Under the pieces are notes generated by a model. The model was not told the DNA's origin and did not search any database. It was given only the letters and a program-made list of their open reading frames with translations. A stretch of DNA of 64,000 nt from Sinomicrobium weinanense (lineage in GTDB: Bacteria > Bacteroidota > Bacteroidia > Flavobacteriales > Flavobacteriaceae): contig NZ_JAHKRR010000011.1 in NCBI RefSeq assembly GCF_018863395.1, positions 1-64,000 on the forward strand, read 5' to 3'. Positions within the stretch are counted from its first letter, which is position 1. The number at the start of each line of letters is the position of its first letter. Below, in pieces: positions 7,457 to 18,815 of this stretch. A program made the translations under genes and the position numbers.

Positions 7457-10400
7457 ATGATGAAAAATAGTACAGCTTTCAGGTCGCTTGTCCTTGTAGT
7501 GTATGTGCTGTTTGCCGGAATGTCCTTAACCTACGGGCAATTCTTAAAACCCTTTGAGGTCCGGTACGAAAACAGGGTAAGGGGAAATATGACCATGATC
7601 TCCAATAGTATCCTCAACAGGAGCGAAGGGTGGAATGGTCCGAATGATCCATACAATAGGGCCGGTAACAACGATGACATGAACATGCAGTATATCGATG
7701 TGGATAATGACGATAATACTTTTAGTTCCAGTCGCGCCTCGCTGACCATACCGGACAGCGAAGGGTGTTATAAAATAGTATATGCAGGCTTGTATTGGGC
7801 AGGGACTTACCCGTCCGATTCCCGTCATGACGATACGAGGGAGGCCATAGACCAGGTTAAATTACGCCTTCCGGGATCGGGAGGGTACATGGACATCACG
7901 GGAGAAGTGATATACGACGGCTATAATTCCCCGGACTTTGACGAAGACAACAGCCCCTATGCCTGTTATGCAGATATTACCGAATATATTGCCGCCCTGG
8001 ACAATCCCGAGGGAGAATATACACTGGCCAATATCAGGGCAGGGCAGGGCAGCAAGTATTATTTCGGCGGAGGTTCGGCAGGCTGGACCATCTTTTTTGT
8101 CTATGAAGACCTGGCCCTTCAGGCAAGGTTCATTACCTCGTTCGACGGGTTTGCCGCGATTACCAGGGACGGGGAATCCAGGGTGGATATTCCTGTTTCC
8201 GGGTTCCGGACAAATCCCGTAGGGCCGGTACGCGCCAACCTGATGACCCTCGCTCTGGAAGGGGACCGAGGATTACTCAACGACAATTTTCAGTTAGATG
8301 CCGGGAGCAATGGTAATTTTCAATATATAGATGACAATCTCAATCCGGCCAACAATTTTTTTAATGGCAGAATATCGGTAAACGATGCGGAGTTCCGGGA
8401 CAGAGTGCCCAACAGTAGCAACACCCTGGGATATGATGCGACCATTGTTGATATCACCGATATGATGGACAATAATGAAACGCAGGCCACCATGCGTTTC
8501 AATACCTCGCAGGATGCCTATTATCCGTTTTTCAGTGCTTTCAGCGCCGAGGTGGTGATGCCCAATATCCGGCTGGTAAAATATATCCGGGACGAAATGG
8601 GGAATGACATTTCCGACCAGGAGGTCGAGCTCGGCGGTACCATAATATACCATATAGAATTTGAGAACATAGGAAACGACAACGCCCGGGATCTTACAAT
8701 CCGCGACCTGCTGCCCGTAAATGCACGAGCCGATGTAGTCATTGATGCCAGTGACGGGGTAAACTGGACTTATGACGAGGAAAAAGGAGAGGTGGTTTTC
8801 AATGTTGAAGACGAGAAAGTAAAAGCCGGAAACCCGAAGGGCTGGATAGATATTCAGGTGAGTGTTTCCACAGACTGTTCCGACTTTAACGCCGCCTGCT
8901 CCCATATCATAAAAAACCAGGCTTTTGCAACCTATACGGGGGAAGACAGTGGCGAGGTCATTACCGATGATCCCAGCCTTGGCGGAGTGGACGATTGTTA
9001 TATGGGTGAGCAGGTCCCTGTCAATATCCTGGCCAATACAGCCACCTGTACTTTCGAAAGGGAAGAAACGCTCTGTGCAGGGGAACTGACCCTTACCGCA
9101 GGAGCAGGTTTTGAAACCTATACCTGGACCAACAGTGAAGGGGTCGAGGTAGGAAGTACCCAAAGTATTGTAGTGAATACTCCCGGTACCTACAAGGTTT
9201 TCAAGGAAGTGCCCGATGGCTCTACCTGCCCGGACCAGGAAGAAATAATAAACGTAGTGCTGCACGGTGGCATACAGGACAACCCCCTGCTCCCCGAAGC
9301 GGATGTGGTGGAAACCTGTACCAACGACGGTAGCGACCTGCCCAAGTTTTTCCTCTGCGGCGCCGGCGACAGGAGGTTGATCAATACGGGAATAGTGGAC
9401 GTAGAAAAGATCCTTTGGGAAAAACTCGATGAAAACGCCACTTGCGGCCCGGCAGACCGGGATGCCGTATGTGCCAATAAAAACTCGGCTTGTAAATGGG
9501 ATACCGTAGCCACGGGACCGCAGTATGAAATAGGGTCACATGGGAGCGGACAATACCGGATGGTAGTCTTTTACCAGGGAGGCTGTTTTTCCCGCTTCTA
9601 TTTCAATGTGTATACGAACGACCTGGACCCACAGGCTGTTCTGAAAGATATAATCTGTGGAAACCCGGGAAATATTACCATAGATAACGTTCCTGCCGGC
9701 TATGAATACCGCTGGCTGAAAGACGGGGCCGAAGTAGAACCCTGGACGGATGGCAATAACAGCCTGGACGTGGAAGAGCCCGGAATATACGAAGTTGAGA
9801 TCAGGCAAACAGGGGTGGAAGACGGCTGTGTGTTCCGCCTGGATAAGCTGGTCATACAACAGCGGGATATGAAGGTCAAAATAGAGGTCGACCCCGTTAG
9901 TTCCTGCGGCCCGGGAACCATCGATATAAAAGTAGAAGAAGCCGGCCCGCAATATTATTACCGGATCACAAATCAAAACGGGGATATCGAGTTTGTAAAC
10001 ACCGGTGCTATCGATGAGAACCGCTATGTATACGGGGAAGTCAATGATCCGAGAACCTACAAGGTCGAAGTGCGGAACGATGCCGGGTGCTTTTACGAAG
10101 AAACAGTAGAAGTAGGCGGATTGGATAAGCTGGAACTCACGGCAGAAGTGCAACAACACATTGCCTGTAACAGCACAGGAAAAATACAGGTACATTCCTC
10201 CGGAGGAAGTACGCCACACTGGTATGCCATTTACAGCATAGACGGGGCGCTTCAGAATCCCGTATATCCGGACGACTATCAAAAGGCACAGGTCTTTGAT
10301 GTGGATGCAGGCGGATCGTATACGTTTGTTATGATGGACGGCAATGAATGCCCAAGCTATTCGGATGCGGTGCTCATGGAAAACTACCCGCCCCTGGAAT

Positions 10401-13400
10401 ATGAAGTTAAAAAAGAAGACATTTCCTGTTTCGGCGAAAATAGCGGCAGGATCATCGTAAATTATACACCGGCCAACGGCTTCACTTTTTCTTACCTTCT
10501 GGAAGACGGGAACGGAAATGACATTACCGAAACCTACCGGGTGGGCGATAATTTCGAAAACCTGCCCCCCGGAAGCTATACCCTTACCATTACACAATCC
10601 AGAGGGAACAACACCTGCGAAGGAGAGGTTCACAATATAACCATTACCCAGCCCGACAGTGCGCTCACAGCCACTTCCGGAGTAAGCGAAACCGTAGAAT
10701 GCGATGCCGAGGAAGGCGGGCAGATCAGGGTAGTGAATGCCGAAGGCGGAACACCGCCCTACGAATACAGTTTTGACGGGGGAACTGATTATAACGGTGA
10801 CAATACCGGTCATCTGCCACCCGGAGACCACAATATCTATATCCGGGATGCCAACGGATGTGTTTATACTATGAAAGTGACCGTACCCGGGCCACTTACG
10901 CCACCCACGGCAACTGTGGATATTGGAGATTATAATTGTGAAGGCCTTGCCGAAGCTACCGTAAACCTGGAAAACCAGAATCCGGACTATCAGTATTGGT
11001 ATGCCATCGACGGAGTGGTCAATGTCCCTGATAGTACTTCCAATATATTTACCGGAATTGCTCCGGGCGACCACATTATTACCGTAAATTATGTTTCTCA
11101 GATCCCACCCCCGCCCAGCACGCTCATGGTAGAGACTTTTGGCGCGGGAGCAACGGTGACCACACCGTATATGAGCGACGCCTATTGTTTTGAACCGCAG
11201 ACAGGTTTGGCAAATAACTGCCCTACCAATTCAGATCCTGCTATCAATGACGGAGAATATGCCGTGACCGGCCAGATAGAAAACCCGTTCAGCACCTGGC
11301 TTACACCCTCCGATCACACAGGCGATGCCGATGGCCGTATGCTGGTGGTCAATGTGGGAGATGCCGTAGGCGTAGGCGGAGTGGTCTACAGGAGGAAAGC
11401 CCGGGATATTATTCCCGGGAGAGATGTGGTAGTTTCCCTTTGGGGCCTTAACCTGCTGAGAGCGGGCACAGGTTCAACACTTGGCGATCCCAACCTGGTT
11501 ATACAGCTTGTGGATGCTGGTGACAATGTCGTAGCCGAGCATGCCACTACCGATATTCCCCGGGATAATGGCTGGCATAATTTTGAAATTCCGTTAAACC
11601 CCGGGAATAATACGGAACTGGATATCGTTATACGAACCAATTCAGCGGTGATCAGTGGTAATGACATGGCACTGGACGATATTGTAGTTTATCAGGTGCC
11701 CAAACAATGCCCCGGTACGGTAGACATTCCCATAAACATAGAAGACGGGAAGGCTTTCCGGGCCAGGGTAACCGGTGTGGCCGATGCCTTTTGCTATGAC
11801 GATGCCGAGACGACCATCACCTTTTCAGTAGAGAATTACAATACAGATACAGGCTATCAATATAGTGTAGATAACGGAGCCACCTGGGAGACCAGCACTA
11901 CATCCCCGATGTCTGTTACCGCCCCCGTAGACACGGCCACCAATGAAGTGACCTTGTGGGTACGTTATGCCGAGGGAGAATGTGAACTGGATTTTACAAA
12001 AAGTGTAGCCGTTCCGGAAGCCGTGACGGTCACCGCCAAAGTCACTGAAGAGGCCACCTGTAATGCAGGAGCGGGGATCACGGTACAGGGCGAAGGAGGC
12101 GTGCCTCCCTACCGGTTCAGTATTGACGGAGGGGCCACCTGGAGTGAAGAAGGAACCTCCGCAGAATTTCACGACCTTACTACGGGCACCTATACGGTCC
12201 GGGTAAAAGACAGCAATTCCTGCGAAGCAGATACAGAGATAAAGATAGATGCTCCCGTGGCACTGGAATTCACAGCTACCCCTGGCAATTGCTACGAAGG
12301 GGACAACCAGGGGCAGATCATAGTGGAGGTCGGCACCGGTAATGGAGAATACCAGTTCCGGATTAACGGAGGCGCGTGGGAAACCCCGAATCCGCCTACT
12401 GCCGACTCCTATTATTTTACAGAATTGTCGTCCGGCACTTATATTATCGATGTAAAAGATGCTGCCGGATGTAAGGGAGAGCCGCAAACAGTGGTGATAC
12501 ACGAAGAACTGACCGCAACAGTGACCCCTACCGATATCAATTGCGCTGCCGGTACCATAGTCGTCGAGCCTTCGGGTGGCGACGGGAATTATGTCTATGC
12601 ATTTATTCCCGCAGGAGGCCCGGTGACTCCCGGAGACTTTTCGGCAGCCAGTACATTTCAGGTCACCCCCGGAAATGAAGGAGATTACGACGTGTATATC
12701 AGGGACAACAACGGGGACGATGGATATTGCGAATACCTGGAAACGGTAACCATAAACCAGGCCCCGTCCCTGGATACAGAGATCATCCCCGAAGACCCGC
12801 AGTGTTTTGGAGAAACCGGGATCATCACGGTCAACATAAATTCCGGAGAAGGTCTGTATACCATAGAGATCACGGATGAAAACGGTGATGTCATAGCATC
12901 CCTTCCCAATTTTGCCAATACCACAAAACGATTCACCAATATTGAAGGAGGAACATATACGGTTACCGTTACAGACAGGTATGGATGTAAGGACGGAGAT
13001 ACCGTCAAAATTACGGAACCGGACGAACTTACAGCCGATCTGGAAGCCATTTTGCCGGAAGATTGTGATGTGGTCGATCCGGATGAATACGGAGTGCGCT
13101 TCACCGCATACCCGGCCTACCCCGACCTTACTGTGGAGTTTAGCGTGGATAACGGAGCCACCTGGAGTCAAAACCCCGAATTTACAGGCTATCCTTCCGG
13201 AACAAGGCTTTATCCCTCCATGCATACCATAGATGCTAATGGCGATGAGGTATGCCGTATCGATTTTGAGGAGCCTTTTGAAGTACCGTACCCACCGGTA
13301 AGCCTGGTCATAGATGCTAAAGCCGAGGCCGTGGACTGTGATTTCCAGGTTACCGTAAAAGGCTCTGAAGGAATACCCCCGTATACCTTTGCTGTGGTAG

Positions 13401-16400
13401 AAGGTACGGGTTCACCGGCCCCGGGAGACTGGGTTACACCCAATACCCCACCCGATACTCACGTGTTTACCCAGCTTATGCCCGGAAGGACCTACTCTTT
13501 TTATGTAAGGGACGACACTGGCTGTGTCAGAATGAATGATGTGGATATCTACGACGAATTCGATATTATAGATACCAAAGTGACCTTTGAGCGGATCCCG
13601 GCATGTTACGGGGAGGAAAACGGAGAAATTACATTTACCATAGAAGACGAAGACGGTGTACATGAAGATCGGTTACGCTGGGAATTGTTCGATATCAATG
13701 ACAATCCGGTACAGAACAGTGGTGGGGCCATAACATATAATCCTCCCATGGAAGTAAATGTGGCAGGCCTGGCCCCCGGAGAGTACTACCTGGTAGTGAC
13801 CGAAGTAGATGCGGGCGGAAGTGACGCCTGTTACGGAGCGAGTGAGAATGTGCTCATCCAGGAAGCCCGCCCCATCACCATCTCGGGTACGGAGAGCGAG
13901 CCCATTGCCTGTAATGCCCCCGGCTTTGTACGGATAATCGGGACTACCGGCGGATGGGGAGGCTATACCTATACCATTTCAGGAACCAACCTTACCGAAG
14001 ACATCGTAAGCACGGAAAACCCGGTAAAAATACCTTACGATAAGGTCGTTGACCCTTCTCTGCCCGTAGAAGTCACCATAGCCGTAGAGGATCAGTATGG
14101 CTGTTCCGCTGAACTCGGAACCGAGGTGGTGGGTATTTCACCGGCCCCTGAGATAACAACGATTGTAACGAATAACTGTAAAGCCCCTTTCTCCCTGGAA
14201 GTCATCGCTTCCGGTGGTTCTGGAGACTATAAATACTCCCTGGACGGAGGAAACAGCTATGAAGAGAACGGAGGTATGTTCGGCAATGTGGCCCCGGGGA
14301 CGTATGAAGTCATGATTATTGACGACAACGGCTGTACGGCCGGACCCGTCACGGTGGAAATATACCCGTTGTTCGAAGCGGTCGTTAAGCTCACCGATCA
14401 CCTGGATTGTTCTGCCGCACCGGATGCCGAAATTACGATCACTGCTTCCGGAGGTTCCGGTAGCTACGAATATGAAGTGACCGGCAATGCTACCATCCCG
14501 AGGGCACCGCTCACCAGTAACCCCTTTACATTTACCGTAGCCGGGACCGGGGACTATGAAGTCACGGTCTATGATGTGAAGAACGGAGACCCTGTATGGA
14601 CTTCGGGCGAATGTGAAGTGAAAAGCACGATCACCGTAACCGAGCCTGTAAAACCCGACTTTACGGTAAGTCCCACAGATGTTAGCTGTAACCAGGCCGA
14701 AGATGGAATGATACGGATAGTGGCCGTGGACAACGGAATCAATCCGCTTACTTACACCCTCAACCCCATGCCTGCCGGAGCAGTGCTTATGGACGACGGT
14801 AACGGGTTTGAAAACCTTCCGCCGGGAAGCTATACCGTTACCGCTACCGGGACCAATGAATGTACCACCGCCATTACCAATGTGATCATTGAACAACCGG
14901 ATGCCATCATTATCCCGCCTGCGGCCGTAAGCGTCACCGAATTTGGCTGTACGTCCGGGAACAGTCCGGACGAAGCCTCCGTGATCATAGATGTAACACA
15001 GATCACCGGAGGTACGGGCACCTATGTGACCTATGAATTTATAGAAGACGCTTCGGGAGACATCGTACAGTCCGGATCCTCATCTCAATTGATCTGGACC
15101 GGTCACAGCGGGGGCAGTTTCACCATTAATGTATACGACGATGAAGGATGTGTAGGAACGGCCACAGCCATCATTCAACCTTTCGATACCCTGATAGATG
15201 CCACGGTAACAGCTACCGATGCCACCTGCGAAACCGGGGCCACAGCCTCCGTAAGGGTCAATACCACCACCGGGAATACCAATAAAATACGGTGGAGCCT
15301 CGACAATGGCGACGGTGACCCCGGAACCAACGACTGGCAGCCCTACGGTACCACAATAGATGATCTGGCCCCCGGTTCTTATGTTTTCCTGGTAAGGCAT
15401 ACAGATACCGGATGTATACTTCCTGTAACCTATACCGTACCCGAACCGGAAGGGTTTGAGATACATGTCGAAGTTTTAAGCGATGTAGTTTGTCCGGGCA
15501 CCGAAAGCGGCAGCGTCACTTTCGGGATGACAGACAGCTCCTATTCTGGAATATTCGAATGGGAAGTGTTCCGCGCGGCCGACGGGTCTTCCGTACGTAC
15601 AGGAACGCATAATACGGTAAACGGGGCAACTCCGCCGGTCAACCTGGGAGGAGGCAAATACTATGTAGAAATAAGACAGGCAGATGTTCCCAACTGTACA
15701 CAAACCAGGGCCTTTGAGATAGCAGAGCCCATAGGCGGCGACATCAGGGATGAAACCGAAGTGATCGTAACGCCCATTACCTGTGTAAGAGATACCGGTA
15801 CCATATACATACGGGCTTCCGGAGGCTGGGGTGGTCATACCTGTTATGTAGCCCCCGTAACAGCTCCTGCACCGGGTGAGAACGATTTTGTAGATAAGCG
15901 GGAATTTAAGGGATTAACGGCCAATGTATACCAGGTATGGGTAAAAGATGCCGGGGGATGTATGGTAGAACTCGATGAGGTAGCCCTCAACCCACCGGAA
16001 GATATCAATGCCGGTATTGTAGCCGATCCGGGTACGGAACTGCAATGTATAGGCGATACCAATATCACCTTAACTGCGATAAATGTCACCGGCGGATCGG
16101 GGAACTATCTTTACAGGCTAAACCGCTATGCGGCAGACGGTTCTCTGGAAAGTACTACGGATACTTACAGTACGCCCGGCTTTGACGGCCTCGGGGCCGG
16201 TACTTATTCCATAACCGTGGAGGACAACTGGGGCTGTACGTTCACTACGGAAACCATAAGCATAACCGCCCCCGACCCCATAGTGGCCACGCTGGAAATA
16301 CAGGAAAATATCAGCTGTGAAAAGGATGCTGTGATCCGGATCTCTGCCACCGGGGGGACAGGCGGCCCGTATACATACAGTGCGGATATCGCAGGACCGT

Positions 16401-18682
16401 ATGAAAGCGAAAACACCTTTACCGTAGGCCCGGGAACCTATGCTTTCTATGTAAAGGACGGCAGTGATTGCGATCCCGTAAAAAGTAATGAGGTTACCAT
16501 AAACGAAGTTGAGGACATCGAAATAGAACTCGACCTTTCCGCAGCCAGCGTAAACTGTAACGGAGATGCCACGGGTACTATACGCGCTTCAGCTACCGGG
16601 GGACTGGGCGATTATGTCTATACCCTGCTCGACGAAAACCAGGACCCCGTTCCCGGACGTCAGAATACTTCCGGGATATTCGGCGGACTTGCTGCCGGAC
16701 TGTATTATGTTCAGGTAGACAGTGGCGATTGCGGGCAAACATCCGTTCAGGTATCCGTAACACAGCCGGAACCGCTGAAGATCGAGGTCGCTAAATTCGA
16801 TGTGCTTTGCCACGGCGGTAATGATGGAAGAATAGTCCTTACTACTTCCGGGGGAACGGGAACCTACAAATACGCCATTTCTCCCAATCTGGATCAGTTC
16901 GATGAAAAAGCTGAGTTCGACGGACTTTCCGCAGGAGATTACACTATAATTGCCCAGGATGCCGCAGGTTGCTATGAAGAGATCAACGTGACCATTACGG
17001 AGCCCGATGCTCTTAACGTAATATTGAGCTTTACCGAAGAAACGTGTAAAGGAGACGAAAATGCATCTGTCACAGCTGTTATTTCCGGGGGTACAGCTCC
17101 TTACTTTACCAGCCTGAACAACAGGAACAACTATGAAGAAGGCAAGCTCGAATACAACGGCCTTGCCGGCGGTGAAACTTATGTGGTCTTCGTAAAAGAT
17201 GCCAACGGTTGCGAAACTTATGCTTCCGTATCCATACCGGAAGGAGTGGACATAACGCCGACAGCAGAGATTATCTATGGCAATTGTATAGATAGTTCTT
17301 TCGATAACGAGGCCACCATCAAAATTGCCGATCCGGGAGAAGTGACCAGGGTAACCTATGCCCTGGACGGTGGTATACCCCGTACCGGGAATACCTTTAC
17401 AAACCTGACTCCCGGCCCGCATACCGTAGAAGTTGTTCATACTAACGGATGCACCAGGCATGTGGATTTTGAGATCGAAGAAAGGGAGCCGCTGGAAAGC
17501 GTAGAGGTTACAAGCGTTACCCATGTGGATTGCCATGGAGAAGAAACGGGTAGCATTACCCTCCGGGCCACCGGGGGCGTAGGGACCATAGAATATGCTA
17601 TTCTCGGTATTGACAAATATCAATCGTCCAATGTATTCCGTGAGCTGCCCGCAGGCACCTATACGATCGTGGCTCGCGATGAAGCCCGCTGTACGGTAAC
17701 CACAGAAGTGGAGATCGGAGAACCCGCACAACCCATCAGGGTGCAGGTGGTGAGCAGGAACGAAGAGATATGCGAAGGAGATGCCGATGCTTCCGTAGAG
17801 ATCAGCGTTTCCGGAGGTACCCCTCCGTATGCCACCAGCCTGAATAACAGAAACAATTTTGTGAACGACCGTTTCCTGTATACCGGCTTGTCCGGAGGCA
17901 GAACCCATATTGTCTATGTAAGGGATGCCAAAGGATGTGAGTATGTCACATCTGTGAAATTCAGCGTTCCGGTGATCATTCAGCCAAAAGTGGATATAAA
18001 TTACGGATGTGAAGGTTCATATTCCACGAATAGCGTAACCGTAAGTGTGGATAAAGACGTTGTGAACGACGTACTCTATAAACTGGACGGTGCTCCCGGT
18101 CAGCTGGACAATACCTTTACCGACCTTGCTCCCGGCCACCATACCATAGAGGTCATTCATGCCAATGGCTGTACCAGGCCGGTATCCTTTATCATAGAAG
18201 ATATACGACCGTTACGACTGAGGTTAGAGGTAAGCAATCTCAACCAGATCAGGGCCATAGCTTCCGGTGGAGCAGGAGGGTACAGATATTATATCGCCGG
18301 GGTGAACCTGGGTGAAAAGAATACCTATTACATCAATCACACCGCTGTTTATACCGCAACGGTGGTGGATGCCAACGGTTGTAAGGCCACCGCCTCCATA
18401 AGTATGGAATTCATAGACATAGAGATCCCGAATGTGTTTACTCCCAATGGTGATGGCTACGACGATACCTGGAGGATACGCAATTCTGAAGGTTATCCTG
18501 ATATGAAGGTCATTATATACGATCGCTACGGAAGGGAACTGGCCAGATTGCCCCAGGGAATTGGCTGGGACGGGATCTACAATGGAACCCTGTTGCCAAC
18601 GGGAGATTACTGGTATACCCTGAAGCTGAACGGAGAGAATGACGACAGGGAGTTTGTAGGCCACTTTACGCTATACAGGTAA
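7457..18682 (+). CDS. sprB: Giant SprB-like gliding adhesin, T9SS type B substrate
   Basis: A 3741-residue secreted adhesin (start 7457 or 7460). A signal peptide ends near residue 27. The N-terminal region carries the NMQYIDVDNDD and YAGLYWAGTYPSDS motifs found in SprB-type proteins; a DUF11-like module follows at about 370-460. Then come several dozen SprB-type repeats, recognisable by GxYTVxVxDxxGC. A ~190-residue jelly-roll-like insert lies at about 1223-1415 (from LMVETFGAG to LDDIVVYQVP). The C-terminus (IPNVFTPNGDGYDD onward) is the type B sorting domain. SprB moves along the cell surface to drive gliding; F. johnsoniae SprB is larger (about 6500 residues). The 199-bp gap upstream has no clear promoter, so transcription probably comes from the operon start. 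Confidence 0.85.
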   Translation: MMKNSTAFRSLVLVVYVLFAGMSLTYGQFLKPFEVRYENRVRGNMTMISNSILNRSEGWNGPNDPYNRAGNNDDMNMQYIDVDNDDNTFSSSRASLTIPDSEGCYKIVYAGLYWAGTYPSDSRHDDTREAIDQVKLRLPGSGGYMDITGEVIYDGYNSPDFDEDNSPYACYADITEYIAALDNPEGEYTLANIRAGQGSKYYFGGGSAGWTIFFVYEDLALQARFITSFDGFAAITRDGESRVDIPVSGFRTNPVGPVRANLMTLALEGDRGLLNDNFQLDAGSNGNFQYIDDNLNPANNFFNGRISVNDAEFRDRVPNSSNTLGYDATIVDITDMMDNNETQATMRFNTSQDAYYPFFSAFSAEVVMPNIRLVKYIRDEMGNDISDQEVELGGTIIYHIEFENIGNDNARDLTIRDLLPVNARADVVIDASDGVNWTYDEEKGEVVFNVEDEKVKAGNPKGWIDIQVSVSTDCSDFNAACSHIIKNQAFATYTGEDSGEVITDDPSLGGVDDCYMGEQVPVNILANTATCTFEREETLCAGELTLTAGAGFETYTWTNSEGVEVGSTQSIVVNTPGTYKVFKEVPDGSTCPDQEEIINVVLHGGIQDNPLLPEADVVETCTNDGSDLPKFFLCGAGDRRLINTGIVDVEKILWEKLDENATCGPADRDAVCANKNSACKWDTVATGPQYEIGSHGSGQYRMVVFYQGGCFSRFYFNVYTNDLDPQAVLKDIICGNPGNITIDNVPAGYEYRWLKDGAEVEPWTDGNNSLDVEEPGIYEVEIRQTGVEDGCVFRLDKLVIQQRDMKVKIEVDPVSSCGPGTIDIKVEEAGPQYYYRITNQNGDIEFVNTGAIDENRYVYGEVNDPRTYKVEVRNDAGCFYEETVEVGGLDKLELTAEVQQHIACNSTGKIQVHSSGGSTPHWYAIYSIDGALQNPVYPDDYQKAQVFDVDAGGSYTFVMMDGNECPSYSDAVLMENYPPLEYEVKKEDISCFGENSGRIIVNYTPANGFTFSYLLEDGNGNDITETYRVGDNFENLPPGSYTLTITQSRGNNTCEGEVHNITITQPDSALTATSGVSETVECDAEEGGQIRVVNAEGGTPPYEYSFDGGTDYNGDNTGHLPPGDHNIYIRDANGCVYTMKVTVPGPLTPPTATVDIGDYNCEGLAEATVNLENQNPDYQYWYAIDGVVNVPDSTSNIFTGIAPGDHIITVNYVSQIPPPPSTLMVETFGAGATVTTPYMSDAYCFEPQTGLANNCPTNSDPAINDGEYAVTGQIENPFSTWLTPSDHTGDADGRMLVVNVGDAVGVGGVVYRRKARDIIPGRDVVVSLWGLNLLRAGTGSTLGDPNLVIQLVDAGDNVVAEHATTDIPRDNGWHNFEIPLNPGNNTELDIVIRTNSAVISGNDMALDDIVVYQVPKQCPGTVDIPINIEDGKAFRARVTGVADAFCYDDAETTITFSVENYNTDTGYQYSVDNGATWETSTTSPMSVTAPVDTATNEVTLWVRYAEGECELDFTKSVAVPEAVTVTAKVTEEATCNAGAGITVQGEGGVPPYRFSIDGGATWSEEGTSAEFHDLTTGTYTVRVKDSNSCEADTEIKIDAPVALEFTATPGNCYEGDNQGQIIVEVGTGNGEYQFRINGGAWETPNPPTADSYYFTELSSGTYIIDVKDAAGCKGEPQTVVIHEELTATVTPTDINCAAGTIVVEPSGGDGNYVYAFIPAGGPVTPGDFSAASTFQVTPGNEGDYDVYIRDNNGDDGYCEYLETVTINQAPSLDTEIIPEDPQCFGETGIITVNINSGEGLYTIEITDENGDVIASLPNFANTTKRFTNIEGGTYTVTVTDRYGCKDGDTVKITEPDELTADLEAILPEDCDVVDPDEYGVRFTAYPAYPDLTVEFSVDNGATWSQNPEFTGYPSGTRLYPSMHTIDANGDEVCRIDFEEPFEVPYPPVSLVIDAKAEAVDCDFQVTVKGSEGIPPYTFAVVEGTGSPAPGDWVTPNTPPDTHVFTQLMPGRTYSFYVRDDTGCVRMNDVDIYDEFDIIDTKVTFERIPACYGEENGEITFTIEDEDGVHEDRLRWELFDINDNPVQNSGGAITYNPPMEVNVAGLAPGEYYLVVTEVDAGGSDACYGASENVLIQEARPITISGTESEPIACNAPGFVRIIGTTGGWGGYTYTISGTNLTEDIVSTENPVKIPYDKVVDPSLPVEVTIAVEDQYGCSAELGTEVVGISPAPEITTIVTNNCKAPFSLEVIASGGSGDYKYSLDGGNSYEENGGMFGNVAPGTYEVMIIDDNGCTAGPVTVEIYPLFEAVVKLTDHLDCSAAPDAEITITASGGSGSYEYEVTGNATIPRAPLTSNPFTFTVAGTGDYEVTVYDVKNGDPVWTSGECEVKSTITVTEPVKPDFTVSPTDVSCNQAEDGMIRIVAVDNGINPLTYTLNPMPAGAVLMDDGNGFENLPPGSYTVTATGTNECTTAITNVIIEQPDAIIIPPAAVSVTEFGCTSGNSPDEASVIIDVTQITGGTGTYVTYEFIEDASGDIVQSGSSSQLIWTGHSGGSFTINVYDDEGCVGTATAIIQPFDTLIDATVTATDATCETGATASVRVNTTTGNTNKIRWSLDNGDGDPGTNDWQPYGTTIDDLAPGSYVFLVRHTDTGCILPVTYTVPEPEGFEIHVEVLSDVVCPGTESGSVTFGMTDSSYSGIFEWEVFRAADGSSVRTGTHNTVNGATPPVNLGGGKYYVEIRQADVPNCTQTRAFEIAEPIGGDIRDETEVIVTPITCVRDTGTIYIRASGGWGGHTCYVAPVTAPAPGENDFVDKREFKGLTANVYQVWVKDAGGCMVELDEVALNPPEDINAGIVADPGTELQCIGDTNITLTAINVTGGSGNYLYRLNRYAADGSLESTTDTYSTPGFDGLGAGTYSITVEDNWGCTFTTETISITAPDPIVATLEIQENISCEKDAVIRISATGGTGGPYTYSADIAGPYESENTFTVGPGTYAFYVKDGSDCDPVKSNEVTINEVEDIEIELDLSAASVNCNGDATGTIRASATGGLGDYVYTLLDENQDPVPGRQNTSGIFGGLAAGLYYVQVDSGDCGQTSVQVSVTQPEPLKIEVAKFDVLCHGGNDGRIVLTTSGGTGTYKYAISPNLDQFDEKAEFDGLSAGDYTIIAQDAAGCYEEINVTITEPDALNVILSFTEETCKGDENASVTAVISGGTAPYFTSLNNRNNYEEGKLEYNGLAGGETYVVFVKDANGCETYASVSIPEGVDITPTAEIIYGNCIDSSFDNEATIKIADPGEVTRVTYALDGGIPRTGNTFTNLTPGPHTVEVVHTNGCTRHVDFEIEEREPLESVEVTSVTHVDCHGEETGSITLRATGGVGTIEYAILGIDKYQSSNVFRELPAGTYTIVARDEARCTVTTEVEIGEPAQPIRVQVVSRNEEICEGDADASVEISVSGGTPPYATSLNNRNNFVNDRFLYTGLSGGRTHIVYVRDAKGCEYVTSVKFSVPVIIQPKVDINYGCEGSYSTNSVTVSVDKDVVNDVLYKLDGAPGQLDNTFTDLAPGHHTIEVIHANGCTRPVSFIIEDIRPLRLRLEVSNLNQIRAIASGGAGGYRYYIAGVNLGEKNTYYINHTAVYTATVVDANGCKATASISMEFIDIEIPNVFTPNGDGYDDTWRIRNSEGYPDMKVIIYDRYGRELARLPQGIGWDGIYNGTLLPTGDYWYTLKLNGENDDREFVGHFTLYR
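16775..18211 (+). repeat. Tandem 239/240-residue block inside the SprB-like adhesin
   Basis: Block 1 (16775-17491, 239 codons) and block 2 (17492-18211, 240 codons) have the same internal order: a SprB repeat with CHG and TGTY/TYTI motifs, a module containing TSLNNRNN, then a module ending TPGPHTVEVVHTNGCTR or APGHHTIEVIHANGCTR. They match closely in layout but clearly differ in sequence, so the duplication is old or under divergence. A partial third unit follows before the sorting domain. Confidence 0.8.
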
Positions 18683-18815
18683 ACCGGAAAACAAGGAAAA
18701 GCTGCCTGCCTCCGAAACGCCGATCCGCCCTTTTACGCAGTTTAGGGCCGGTCAGGACCAGGAGGCGGGCCGGCTTAAAAAAATGTAAAAACTCGGATTC
18801 AAACAAACAGGTCTG

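Noticed and set aside
9536-17908. Several long minus-strand open frames inside the giant adhesin (for example 9536-11074, 11825-13225, 16589-17908)
   Set aside because: They result from the repeated codon pattern of the adhesin read antisense. Peptides lack domains and the plus-strand frame is unambiguous.
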